Source: Triticum aestivum (lineage: Eukaryota; Streptophyta; Magnoliopsida; Poales; Poaceae). From it: a stretch of DNA of 64,000 bases. The notes beneath the pieces were generated by a model that saw only the letters and a list, made by a program, of their open reading frames with translations, searched no databases and was not told where the DNA came from. The DNA is taken from assembly GCF_018294505.1 (NCBI RefSeq), contig NC_057795.1, forward strand, positions 519,265,512 through 519,329,511, read 5' to 3'. Shown here piece after piece: positions 35,775 through 48,020 of the stretch. Numbering within the stretch: the first letter of the stretch is position 1; each line of letters starts with the position of its first letter. Both the position numbers and the translations under genes were made by a program.

Positions 35775-38700
35775 TGTCACATCCCTAGTTCTGGTATGCT
35801 CTGAGCTAGCTAGTCATGTGTTGCATCATGTTTAAATTCTTTTGAAATTGAAATGGGGGCTGATCAAACCCTAGCACCAGATCAAATCAAATAGGATCAA
35901 CATAAAATCATGTTCAATGAACCTGAAATGTCCTTCTAAAATGTCCTTCATTTTTGCCTTGGGTTAGAACCTCTGCCAAAAATTGGTTCACATTTTTCTA
36001 GGACACCTAAGGTCACTCAATTAAAGCATATAGTATTTGCAATTGGGCATTTAAATGCTATATATTATTCTAAGTGCTCAATTAATTCTAAACTTAAGTG
36101 TGGGCCGTTAGGAATAATCCTAACAGAGCCCAAAATTATTTTCATGGTTTTTGAAAATGCCTGCGCATTTTAATTAAGTCTAAACAATTGCAGAAAATAG
36201 AAAACAGAAACAAAATTAGAAAAAGAGAGGAAACTCACCTGGTCTCCTTGCAGCCCACCTGGCTGGCCCAGCCCACCACCGCAGCCCCTCTATCGCCTTC
36301 CTCCTTGCGCCAGTAGGCAGGGGCGCGTGGCCGGCGCGCGCAGCCACACGCCGGCCACCTCCTCCCTGCCTGGCTGCCTCCTCCTTCCCCTGGATGTCTC
36401 CCGCAGCGCCACACCAGCCCCTGGAACCCTCTCACTCTCTCCCGACCTCTTCCCCCTCCTCTGCTCCCTCTCTCTCTCTCGATCCCGAGTGCAGCCGCAG
36501 CCGCGCCGCCGTAACGCCACGGCCACCGGACCTCCCGGCAGCTAAACACCGGTGGGTTGACCACTTTGACCGCCGGTGGTTTAGCCCCGGTTGACCAGGG
36601 GATTTGACCTCCCCTGGGTCTATGACATGCGGGCCCCGCCCGGCTAATTAATCTAGTTTAGGTTTAAACTTAGTTAGTTTAACCTAGGTTAGTGCTAATT
36701 AAACTAGGTTAGTTTAGTTAGTCACTAACACACGGGACCCACTGGTCAGTTTGACCTAGACCGGCCCTGTTGACCGCTGACATCACAGTGACACAATGCT
36801 GACGCAGTAAGTCATTTCTGGGTTAAATTTAATCAAATAATTTCAGAAAATAGTCAAAACTTCTAAAATTCATAGAAAATTATCTATAACTCCAAATGAA
36901 ATAAATTATATATGAAAAATGATCAGAAAAATCCAAAGAATCTGTTTACGGCATTATCATGCATGTTTGAACAACTTAAGGCTGTTGTATACAACAATTT
37001 CAATTAATGGCATTTGAAATGTCATATATGGGGTTTGAATTTGAATCTTAGATTCAAACCAACTCCATTTAACTCGCTGCTAGTTCCATTAGCTCAAATC
37101 ACATCATATTGCCATGTTATGATCATGCATCATATTGTGCATTGCATTGATTGTGTTCTTCCGTGTTTGCCAGTGTTTGTCCCCTCTCGATAAACGTGGT
37201 TTCGAGGATGAGTTCGATGGCATCGATGAAGAACTATACTATCTTCAGAAGTGCCAGGCAAGCAAAACCCCCTTGTTCATTCCGATACAATCCCACTCTC
37301 TCGCTCCTGCTCTCTTACTGCATTAGGACAACAATGATTCAACTGTTACATGCTGCGGTAGTTGAACCCCTTTCCTCTGCATGACCTGTCATTGCCAAAG
37401 TAAATAGATAAAACCCACTAGCATGAGTAGAAGTTGTTTCATCCCTGTTGTGCCTACTCATTCATGCTTGTTTGTCATGCCTGCTACTGCTTAGAGTTGA
37501 GTCAGGTCTGATTCATCGGGGATGAATTGGAATGGTGATGAACATGTCATACTGTGTGTGAACACGATTTGGTAAAGGTAGCGGTGAGGGGCCATGTAGG
37601 AGTACATGGTGGGTTGTCTCATTGAAGCCGTCCTCAGGAACTGAGTTCTGTGTTTGTGATCCATGAACAGTTACTACCACACATTGGGTTCCTTTAACTC
37701 GACCCCTCTCAACTTATTAATCAGCCTGATCTCTGTCCAGGAGTTGCAACTAGTTTCTGGTGTTTGTAGGTTGTGTTAGTAGTCTACAAAGTGGCACCCG
37801 GTACAGGTGGGCTTGGGTCAGACTAGGCACCATGGTCGGGTATGCCAAGCACCACCCGATTGGTGGGCTTATAACCCTGTATACATCGTTTGGGGCCATG
37901 AGCGACACCCCGGCCGGATCTCCTTGCGGATGGAACCCGAATAGGCGATAAACCTGGACTAGAGACTTGTGTGGTTAGTTAGGTCGTGGCTGACACCCTC
38001 GCCAGGCTTCCGCTTGAAGTTTGCCGAGGTACATGACATGTACATGGCGGTAAGTAGCGAGAGCGTGTGTGAAGAAGTACACCCCTACAGGGTTAATATG
38101 ATCTATTCGAATACCCGTTTCCGCGGTAAATGACCTCTAGGTTGCCTATACAGTTCATATACAAGTGAAAGTGGATACTCTACAACGCGCAAGATAAGCG
38201 TGAGTGCTATGGATAGCGTTCTCGTAGGAAGACGGGAGCGGATCCATAGTGGTGTATTGGTTGGTGAATATGTGGACTCGTGTGCGCCACCTCAAAAGAG
38301 TTACTTGCAGTTGTAGTTCAGGATAGTCACCGAGTCAAAGCTGGCTTGCTGCAGTTAAACCCCACCATCCCCTTTGTTGATAATGATGCATATGTAGTTA
38401 GTTCCGATATAAGTCTTGCTGGGTACATTTGTACTCACGTTTGCTTATTTTATGTTTTTGCAGAGACTTCCGTCTCACTAGTAGTTCCGCGTGGACTTCG
38501 GCGTTTAGCTTGTTACCTCAACTACGATCTTGTGCCCTCGGCAGGATCTAGTAGATCGTCAGGCTTCTCGACCTTCTTCATTTATAGATGTCTGTACTCA
38601 GACATGTTGAGCTTCCGCATGTGCTTTGACTTGTATGCTCTGAATGTTGCGTCATGAGACCCATGTTTGTAATATCTCGCTCCTTGGAGCCTATTGAATA

Positions 38701-39307
38701 AAATACTTGAGTTGTAGAGTCATGTTGCGATGCCATGTTGTATTTGCACATATCGAGCATATTGTGTGTATGTTATTGAAATGCTTGGTATGTGTGGGAT
38801 CTGACTATCTAGTTGTTTATCCTCGGTAGCCTCTCTTACCGGGAAATGTCTTCTAGTGCTTCCACTGAGCCCTGGTAGCTTGCTACTGCTCCGAAACACT
38901 TAGGCTGGCCGACATGTGTCCTTCTTCATTCCTGTGTCTGTCCCTTTGGGGAAATGTCACGCGGTGTCTACCGAAGTCCTGTTAGCCTGCTACAGCCCGG
39001 TTTATCGGAGTCCTGCTAGCCCAGTTGCTACAGCCCGGATTCACTCGCTAATGACCGACATGTTCGTTGCTGGGTCATGTATGCCTGTCCCTGTAAGTTA
39101 GTGCCACTTTGGGTTCACGACTAGTCATGTCAGCCCGGGCTCCTTGTCACATGGATGCTAGCGACACTATCATATATGTGTGCTAAAAGGTGCAAACTGT
39201 CCCTTGCTTGGTAAGGCGACACCCGTGGGAATACCGTGCGTGAGGCCGCAAAATGATATGAGGTGTTACGTGCTAGATCGGTGTGGCATTGAGTCAGGGT
39301 CCTGATA
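35775..39307 (+). repeat. Element 2 5' LTR (3533 bp)
   Basis: Pairs with 43205-47295; in the first 155 or so aligned bases I count seven mismatches. It lacks about 560 bp present in the other LTR, with the junction near 36530-36540 at CCTCCCGGC. A small open frame at 37135-37326 encodes EDEFDGIDEELYYLQKCQAS. The core palindrome is altered to CTATTCGAATAC at 38103-38114. Confidence 0.93.
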
Positions 39308-39311
39308 GCGT

Positions 39312-39372
39312 TGGTATCAGAGCCTGACTGCCTGTAGGATTACCAAGCCAAACTAGTCGAAGTGAGTCTAGA
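39312..39372 (+). promoter_or_regulatory. Element 2 primer binding site and leader
   Basis: TGGTATCAGAGCC (39312-39324) matches initiator Met-tRNA, four bases after the LTR. The leader motif CGAAGTGAGTCTAGA (39358-39372) parallels element 1. Confidence 0.92.
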
Positions 39373-40869
39373 AATGCTTTAGTTATATGTAAGGGAATTG
39401 ATTGTGGATGGGAACGTAAGGCTCTTTTTACTCCTTATACCTTATAACTTCTGATCCGAGTCATCACATCTTTCCTATGGGGTTAAGGAACTAGTCTTTC
39501 TCCTCTTTCTATCAGGATCACATGTCACTAATCCATAGACTTATAGGATTGATGGTTCTAAGCTTCCGTTCGGTTCCTACTACTTCCGTGTATTCATAGC
39601 TGGCCTCAGAATCTTCATTTTGTGATGATCGAGTGGTTATGCCACCATCTTGCAGGATGTCTCAAATCCTTTCGAGCATTTGCAGCCGTTATGCTGTCCG
39701 AGTCATCCCAGGTTTCTAAACAGTCTGATGCATTTGCAAATCCCTTCTTACCGTTCTGATGTTCCTTTGGCCAGGTTAATCACACTAATTACTGAGTTGA
39801 GGTACTTTATTGCCTCAACATATATGTTGGAGTTATTACTATGACCCGAGGTGTCTTAGAGGATCACCTAGTAATCTAGCCATGTTTTGTGTTCTCAGTG
39901 TGATGATTCTAGCCATCATTCTCGAAAGCATCCCGTGATGCTATTTAGTTAGTAGGCATTCTATCTCTGGTTTTTTGAACCCAAGATTCACCCTACTTAC
40001 TTTGTGCTGATAGTGTTGCTCGTTCCTTTATGTTATTAGTAACCTTGCGATAGTCCTTGAGGTTTGTGGTATGTCCTTCTTCCAAATACCATGAACTGCT
40101 TATGGCAGAATTTCTTGAACCAAAAGATCACTACAAGAGTGCTCTCGATGAGTCCCCTATCCTATGTTGTGACTCTACCAGTTCCACCTTTCTGCATGGG
40201 TTATCCGGAAGAAACCTGCTGAACTTGGTTCGACATACTAATCCATGCATCCACAACTTAGAAAATCATATGTTCCTTTGAGTTGTCCCTCTTTAGTTGT
40301 ATTCCGACCTTCGTCTATCAATTGATAGTAAGGAGTAGTTGTGCAGTCATGTTCATCGATGCCTATTACTCTGTGGTCCGTCAAGCCATTCTATTCTGGA
40401 ATGACTAGGAGAAACAAACTAAAGCACCTTGTCCATTTCCAGGATTGGGTCAAAGCAGTTGTATTCCGTAGATCAAAATGCCAACTCAGTTCATGTTCTA
40501 TTCTACCTTGGAGTATTACCATCTTTATATTAAGAATATCATGGGAATTGCACACCATCCTATGAACTCTTGATACAGTGATACTTCTCTCCATCATTAT
40601 TCATTCCTCGGTTCCGTGTTATCGTAACCGGAACACCGACAAGTGAATTGTGATGTGTGAAATCTATACTCCTAGCAACTCTGTTGCTTGGTAATTAATG
40701 GACATTAATATCATTCTTAGCATGTTGGTTACTGAATCACCATTCTAAGATTGATCGTGCTTCTTAGTCCACTTTCCTGGTGCACTCTTTGATTGATGAG
40801 TTAGTATTTTGTCAAATCCTCGCTCATTTTATCATATCGTCTCGCGCTGAAAAGCAAGATTGTTCTTGA
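39373..40869 (+). other. Element 2 interior, gag position, nothing recognisable
   Basis: Gag should lie here. Open frames are short (75 codons or fewer) and I see no capsid motif or CCHC zinc knuckle. The region is probably a strongly decayed or partly deleted gag. Confidence 0.5.
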
Positions 40870-43167
40870 TCTTAACAACATGTCGGTGGTTCGTGATTTT
40901 TCGAATATCTTCTCGGAAGTATCACCAGGTCGTCACCTGACCGCTATGTTGAGTTCGTGATCAAGTTGGTTTTCTTGTAAACCACCCTTTCTCCAAGAAT
41001 CTGTGTTGGATACCCTGAGCTAGTTGGTTAAGCTAATCAACAACTTGGAGAGTTGGAAGATAAAAGCTTGTCCGACTCAGTTCATTTCAAGGGATATCCT
41101 TGTGTGTGTGTGTGTGTTGAAGAAAGATGATATCTTCATTGATTGATCCTTGTGGTCAATTGTTGGACCTATTGTCTTACCCAAACCTTTGATTTGAGTA
41201 TGCGCTACCGCCAAATCAAATCAGAACCGACAATATTTGTAATGCTGTCTTACTCGTGGCTATTTCCTCGAGCATACACCATTATATCTTTCGGGTCTGA
41301 CAAATGCTAGCACCTTGTTCACATAATTGTGGAATTCCATTTATATGGAAACCTGGATAAATTATTGCTGAGCCCATCAGCAACATTCTTATCTTCTCCA
41401 TGACTTGTGCTGAACATTAAGCTAGTGTTGGAAACTTGTGCTAGCATTTTCTTCGTGCTACCTCATGAAGGATATGTTTGGATGAAAGAAGTGACTTTCT
41501 TTAATTCACATGCACTTGATGTAAGTTGTCTCCTGAATTCGAGAAAGCTTGTATTGCTTCCTCTAGAATCATCCCAAGTTAGTCACGCATATGTGCGAAG
41601 TACTCTATTGTTTGATAGGTTGGCCACCTCCATTTTATATGTGTTTCCTAGAACACCAAGCCACTGATTGATTTGTTGAAGGAGAAGGAGTTCCTTCATA
41701 AGAGCTAATCCGGACTTATGAGAGAACTTCGATATCCTCGTTGATGGTTCCCAACCAGAACTCGGTAGTGTTTTATTATAAGACTACTACGTGGTCATGC
41801 TTGTCTGGGACAACATGTTCACATGTTTGTAGTAGAATCAGCTCATGTTTTGGAGCTTACTATCGTAGTCCATTTCCCGAGAATCGCACAAAGTCATCTC
41901 GTCGAATTGTATTGCAAACTTTCATTTTTATTTCTAGACTTAATGAGTCTGGGATATCCTGACACCAACTAGATCTGAATCTCAGGCTGATTTGATGGTT
42001 GGAACATTTCCCAAGAACTATAGTATCAGTCTCTATGTAACCCGGTAAATTGGATGTCGTGGCCAACACACCTAGCCAGAGGACCTAATATTGTAGTATC
42101 TTGATTGATGAAGTTGGCCACCTCCCCATAAGGATTTCGTAGGATTTACTGCCTAGTTGTCCCTTATGGATTTTTGTGTTCCCGAAGTCTGACCTTTTAC
42201 TTGATGTTCTAGATATCAAACCATATCTATGAATGGGATACACTAGCACATCAAGGGCAACATTAGAAGCGGAGTGCTAAATGTCTCTCGGTCGATCATC
42301 CAGATTTTGTTCCGTTGGCCCCGCTAAGGTGAAATCTGAGAAGGTTATCTTCCTTTGCATCTGCATCGTCCATCGCTGTTCATCATGGTAGTATGTTGTA
42401 TTTCCATGATCCTTGACACGGATATTGGTAAAACCTTGATGAATATGGAAATGCTCAAGTTCTTGAGAGCACGCACAAGCGCTAGGTGTTATCATCGGCA
42501 CTAACTGGGATTGCTCTCAGTTTGCTCGGTTATGTTATAACTTTTCAAATAGTGGACTTACTCTCTACTGTTGAGCTTCTCCCCGGTTACTACAATCATC
42601 CCTTGTGTTGTTTTCAACAAGGTAATCCACATCATCCATTCTAATCCGGGTATGCCATTCTACCGAACCCCTCCAAACGATCGCTCAAGAATTACCTTAG
42701 GCTGGTATAAAGAGTTTTAATGATCTCTGAATCAAAGGTAATTCTTTTTTGTCACTTAAGGGGATATTTCTATGAGGCACCTTCCCTAAGGTGCCCCGTT
42801 GTGGTATCATGGCAACTCAACTCCTCGCTACGTTGACAACCGTTCACCACCTTCCTAAGAGTGGGGTTGTTGTCTACCTAGAGAACCCTCGTCATCTGTT
42901 CCATTCCATCCCTCTAGATGTGTTGTTCATTTCTCAGCTCGAGAGATGTTGCTATGTCTCATTCCGTGAGTTAATCCTGAGTTGTTCGATCTTCGAGAAA
43001 ATCGATCCTTCTAGAGTCTCCTTCTCCTCTCATTGTCATGTTGGCTGGAGTTCTCAGAGCAAGACGACGAGACAAAGATGGTGATTGAATCAACGTTCAT
43101 TTGAAGTGCAACCTGGATCGTGAAGATTGCGTTAGTTGCGTTCCCCCTTCATCTTACCCTACGCTTG
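40870..43167 (+). pseudogene. Element 2 pol, heavily decayed
   Basis: Fragments in the order expected for gypsy pol are visible in shifting frames. VVRDFSNIFSEVSPG (about 40885-40930) resembles the start of reverse transcriptase. SGLTNASTLFT (about 41291-41325) matches the FGLTNAP motif. WMKEVTFFNSHALDV (about 41479-41523) matches the WLKEVTFLGHVIS region. KPLIDLLKEKEF lies near 41660-41695. VLFISQLERC (about 42920-42950) matches the FHVSQLKRC motif near the C-terminus. Stops and frameshifts separate them all, and a (GT)n run at about 41101-41117 interrupts reverse transcriptase. The decay exceeds that between the LTRs, suggesting the interior was dead before insertion. Confidence 0.65.
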
Positions 43168-43204
43168 AATCTCGGGACGAGATTCTTGTTTAGTGGGGGT
43201 GAGT
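43168..43204 (+). promoter_or_regulatory. Element 2 hairpin and polypurine tract
   Basis: AATCTCGGGACGAGATT (43168-43184) is a perfect 7-bp stem with a 3-nt loop. AGTGGGGGTGAG (43192-43203) follows and abuts the LTR. The hairpin is identical to that of element 1 on its coding strand. Confidence 0.85.
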
Positions 43205-46200
43205 TGTCACATCCCTAGTTCTAGTATGCTCTGAGCTAGCTAGTCATGTGTTGCATCATGTTTAAATTCTTTTGAAATTGAAATAGGGACTGATCAAACC
43301 CTAGCACCAGATCAAATCAAATATGTTCAACATAAAATCATTTTCAGTGAACCTGAAATGCCCTTCTAAAATGTCCATCATTTTTGCCTTCGGTTAGAAC
43401 CTCTGCCAAAATATGCTTCACATTTCTCTAGGACACCTAAGGTCACTCAATTAAAGCATATGCTATTTGCAATTGGGCATTTAAATGCTATATATTATTT
43501 TAAGTGCTCAATTAATTCTGAACTTAAGTGTGGGCTGTTAGGAATAATCCTAAAAGAATCCAAAATTATTTTCAGGGTTTTTGAAAATGCTTGAGCATTT
43601 TAATTAAGTCAAAATAATTGCAGAAAAATAGAAAACAGAAACAAAATTAGAAAAGAGAGGAAACTCACCCTGTCTCCTTGCAGCCCACCTGGCTGGCCTA
43701 GGAGCTGGCCCAGCCCACCACCGCAGCCCCTCTATCGCCTTCCTCCTCGTGCCAGTAGGCAGGGGCGCGTGCCCGGCGCGCGCAGCCACATGTCGGCCAC
43801 CTCCTCCCTGCCCGGCTGCCTCCTCCTTCCTGGATGTCTTCTGTAGTGCCACGCCACCCCCTGGAACCCTCTCACTCTCTCCCGAACTCTTCCCCCTCCT
43901 CTGCTCCCTCTCCCTCTCGAGCCCGAGCACCGCCGCAGTCGCGCCGCCGTAACGCCGCGGCCACCGGCCCTCCCGCGCCTCGTCGACGTGTCCATGGCCT
44001 CCGCCTAGACGCCCTCGTCCTCCCCGTCGACTCGCTCGATGCCGGACGCCCCAAAACACCGCCCCCGACCTTGTCATCGTCGTTTGGCCGTCGAGATCAC
44101 CGGTGACCTCCCGTCTTCATCAGCTCCTTCCCGACCTTGCCGACCCGCTCGTCATGCCCGTGGTGAGCTGCGGGCCATTCCCCCCTCTTCGTTCTCTTCC
44201 TCGCATGCTGTAGCGACCGCACCAAGCTCGCACACACCCGCCACCGCCGTGGCCACAGCCACGTTGGCTTGAAGCCGAGCACGTCACCGCACTCACCACA
44301 CTCCTAGGAGGCCATAGCACCTCCCCACGCGCCTCGCCGTGCCCTCTATCAATGGGCCCAAGCTCGTTCGACCTCTGGCGTCCACCAAGGTCATCGCCGA
44401 CGTCAATTCCGGCCACCCCAAGTCCACCCACTGCCACCACTCGACGTGGCTCACTCCCCGCGTCACGTAGATGTGTCCCGCCATCGTTTTGGTCGTCGGA
44501 GGACGAATCTCGCACCCTCTGCCACGTTCGGCCTCGCCGGCGGCTAAACACCGGTGGGTTGACCGCTTTGACCACCGGTGGTTTAGCCCCAGTTGACCAG
44601 GGGATTTGACCTCCCCTGGGTCTGTGACATGCGGGCCCCGCCCGGCTAATTAATCTAGTTTAGGTTTAAACTTAATTAGTTTAACCTAGGTTAGTGCTAA
44701 TTAAACTAGGTTAGTTTAGTTAGTCACTGACACATGGGACCCACTGGTCAGTTTGACCTGGACCGGCCCTGTTGACCGCTGACATCACAATGAAGTAATG
44801 CTGATGCAGTAAGTCATTTCTGGATTAAATTTAATCAGATAATTTCAGAAAATAGTCAAAACTTCTAAAATTCATAGAAAATTATCTATAATTCCAAATG
44901 AAATAAATTATATATGAAAAATGATCAAAAAATCCAAAGAATCTGTTTATGGCATTATCATGCATGTTTGAACAACTTAAAGTTGTTGTATACAACAATT
45001 TCAATTAATGGCATTTGAAATGTCATATATGGGGTTTGAATTAGAATCTTAGATTAAAACCAACTCCATTTAACATGCTGCTAGTTGCATTAGCTCAAAC
45101 CACATCATATTGCCATGTCATGATCATGCATCATATTGTGCATTGCATTGATTGTGTTCTTCCTTGTTTGTCGGTTTTTGTCCCCTCTCAATAGACGTGG
45201 TTCCGACGATGAGTTCGATGACACCGATGAAGAACTATACTATCTTCAGAAGTGCCAGGCAAGCAAAAACCCCTTGTTCCTGCTATCTTTTACTACATTA
45301 GGACAACTACGATTCAACTGTTACATGCTGCGGTAGTTGAACCCTTTCCTCTGCATGACCTGTCATTGCCATAGTAAATAGATAAAACCCACTAGCATGA
45401 GTAGGAGTTGTTTGAGCCCTGTTGTGCCTACTCATTCATGCTTGTTTGTCATGCCTGCTACTACTTAGAGTTGACTCAGGTCTGATTCATCAAGGATGAA
45501 TTGGAATGGTGATGAACATGTCCTACTGTGTGTGAGCTAAGTGTGTGAACACGATTTGGTAAAGGTAGCGGTGAGAGGCCATGTAGGAGTACATGGTGTT
45601 TTGTCTCATTGAAGCCGCCCTCAGGAACTGAGTTCTGTGTTTGTGATCCATGAACAGTTACTACCACACATTGGGTTCCGGTAACTCGACCCCTCTGGAT
45701 TTATTAATCAGCCTGATCTCTGTCCAGGAGTGCAACTAGTTTCTGGTGTTTGTAGGTTGTGTTAGTAGTCTACCAAGTGGCACCCGGTACAGGTGGGCTT
45801 GGGTCAGACTAGGCACCATGGCCGGGTATGCCAAGCGCCGCCCGATTGGTGGGCTTGGAACCCTGTACACATCATTTGGGGCCGTGAGCGACACCCCGGC
45901 CGGATATCCTTGCGGATGGAACCCGAATAGGAGATAAACATAGACTAGAGACTTGCGTGGTTAGTCAGGTCTTGGCCGACACCCTCGCCAGGCTTCTGCT
46001 TGAAGGTTGCCGAGGTACATGACGTGTACATGGCGGTAAGTGGCGAGAGCGTGTGTGAAGAAGTACACCCCTGCAGGGTTAATATGATCTATTCGAATAG
46101 CCGTGTCTGCGGTAAAGGACCTCTGGGTTGCCTATACAGTTCATAGACAAGTGAAAGTGGATACTCTAAAATGTGCAAGATAAGCATGAGTGCTATGGAT

Positions 46201-47295
46201 GGCATTCTCGTAGGAAGATGGGAGCGGATCCATAGTGTTGTATTGGTTGGTGAATTTGTGGTCTCGTGTGCGCCACCTCAAAAGAGTTACTTGCATTCGT
46301 AGTTCAGGATAGCCACCGAGTCAAAGCTGGCTTGCTGCAGTTAAACCCCACCATCCACTTTGTTGATAATGATGCATATGTAGTTAGTTCTGATGTAAGT
46401 CTTGTTGGGTACATTTGTACTCACATTTGCCTATTTTATGTTTTTGTGAGACTTCCGTCTCACTAGTAGTTCCACGTGGACTTCGACGTTTAGCTTGTTA
46501 CCTCAGCTACTATCTTGTGCCCTCGGCAGGATCTGGTAGATAGTCAGGCTTTTTCTCAGCCTTCTTCATTTATAGATGTCTGTACTCAGAAATGTTGAGC
46601 TTCCGCATGTGCTTTGACTTGTATGCTCTGAATGTTGGGTCATGAGACCCATGTTTGTAATATCTCGCTCCTTGGAGCCTATCAAATAAAATACTTGAGT
46701 TGTAGAGTTATGTTGTGATGCCATGTTGTATTTGCACATATCGAGCATATTGTGTGTATGTTCTTGAAATGCTTGGTATGTGTGGGATCTGACTATCTAG
46801 TTGGTTATCCTTGGTAGCATCTTTTACCAGGAAATGTCTCCTAGTGCTTCCACTGAGCCTTGGTAGCTTGCTACTGCTCCAGAACACTTAGGCTGGCCAG
46901 CATGTGTTCTTCTTCGTTCCTGTATCTGTCCCATCGGGGAAATGTCACGCGGTGTCTACCGGAGTCCTGTTAGCCTGCTACAACCCGGTTTACCGGAGTC
47001 CTGCTAGCCCAGTTGCTACAGCCCGGATTCACTTGCTGAGGACCGACACATTCGTTGCTGGGTCATGTATGCCTGTCCCTGTAAGTTAGTGCCACTTTGG
47101 GTTCACGACTAGTCATGGTAGCCAGGGCTCCTTGTCATATGGATGCTAGCAACACTATCATATACGTGTGCCAAAAGGCGCAAACGGTCCCGGGCCTTGT
47201 ACGGCGACACCCGTGGGAATACCGTGCGTGAGGGCGCAAAGTGATATGAGGTGTTACCTGCTAGATCGGTGTGGCATTGAGTCGGGGTCCTGACA
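43205..47295 (+). repeat. Element 2 3' LTR (4091 bp)
   Basis: Full-length partner of the 5' LTR with an additional GC-rich segment of about 560 bp (about 43975-44535). The small acidic frame is at 45136-45336 and the intact palindrome CTATTCGAATAG at 46089-46100. It ends TCCTGACA and is followed by ATCGG. Confidence 0.93.
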
Positions 47296-48020
47296 ATCGG
47301 TCAAACCACACAACAACATGCGTTGTTCCGTTTGTCGTCGGTATGTTACTTGCCCCAGATTCGATCGTCGGTATCATCATACCTAGTTCAATCTTGTTAC
47401 CGGCAAGTCTCTTTACTCGTTCCGTAATGCTTCATCCCGTAACTAACTCATTAATCACATTGGTTGCAAGGCTTATAGTGATGAGCATTACCGAGAGGGC
47501 CCAGACATACCTCTCCGATACACGGAGTGACAAATCCTAATCTCGATCTATGACAACCCAACAAACACCTTTGGAGACACCTATAGAGAATCTTTATAAT
47601 CATCCAATTACGTTGTGATGTTTGATAGCACACAAGGTGTTCCTCCGGTATTCGGGAGTTGCATAATCACATAGTCAGAGGAACATGTATAAGTCATGAA
47701 GAAAGCAATAGCAATTAAATTGTAATGATCATAATGCTAAGCTAACGGATGGGTCTTGTCCATCACATCATTCTCTAATGATGTGATCTCGTTCATCAAA
47801 TGACAACACATGTCTATGGTCAGGAAACATAACCATGTTTGATTAATGAGCTAGTCAAGTAGAGGCATACTAGGGAAACTATGTTTTGTCTATGTATTCA
47901 CACATGTACTAAGTTTCCGGTTAATAGAATTCTAGCATGAATAATAAACATTTATCATGATATAAGGAAATATAAATAACAACTTTATTATTGCCTCTAG
48001 GGCATATTTCCTTCAACCGC

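Larger units (their letters stand above)
35775..47295 (+). mobile_element. Element 2: gypsy retrotransposon with long LTRs and decayed interior
   Basis: LTRs at 35775-39307 and 43205-47295 begin TGTCACATCCC; the right copy ends GGGTCCTGACA, the left copy ends CCTGATA after a terminal mutation. The target duplication is ATCGG (35770-35774 and 47296-47300). The primer site (39312-39324) and polypurine tract (43192-43203) set the plus orientation. The interior is 3.9 kb and coding-dead. Architecture, primer site, LTR core and hairpin are shared with element 1, although the two LTR families differ in overall sequence. Confidence 0.93.
34753..48015 (-). mobile_element. Copia solo LTR (BARE/Angela type), split by element 2
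   Basis: The two parts, 34753-35774 and 47301-48015, join at the duplication ATCGG into one LTR of about 1.74 kb on the minus strand. The right end, read on the minus strand, begins TGAAGGAAATATGCCCTAGA; the left end carries TTGGGAACGTAGC, the known end of BARE/Angela LTRs. The outermost left dinucleotide is TA instead of TG, a mutation. Perfect ACCGC duplications (34748-34752 and 48016-48020) flank the whole. There is no Copia interior, so LTR-LTR recombination removed it before element 2 inserted. Confidence 0.9.

Noticed and set aside
36235..36594. GC-rich frames in the element 2 5' LTR, with counterparts at 43604-44609
   Set aside because: Frames on both strands with low-complexity translation; LTR composition rather than genes.
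41101..41119. GT microsatellite as a functional Z-DNA or regulatory tract
   Set aside because: Short run inside decayed pol; an ordinary slippage product.
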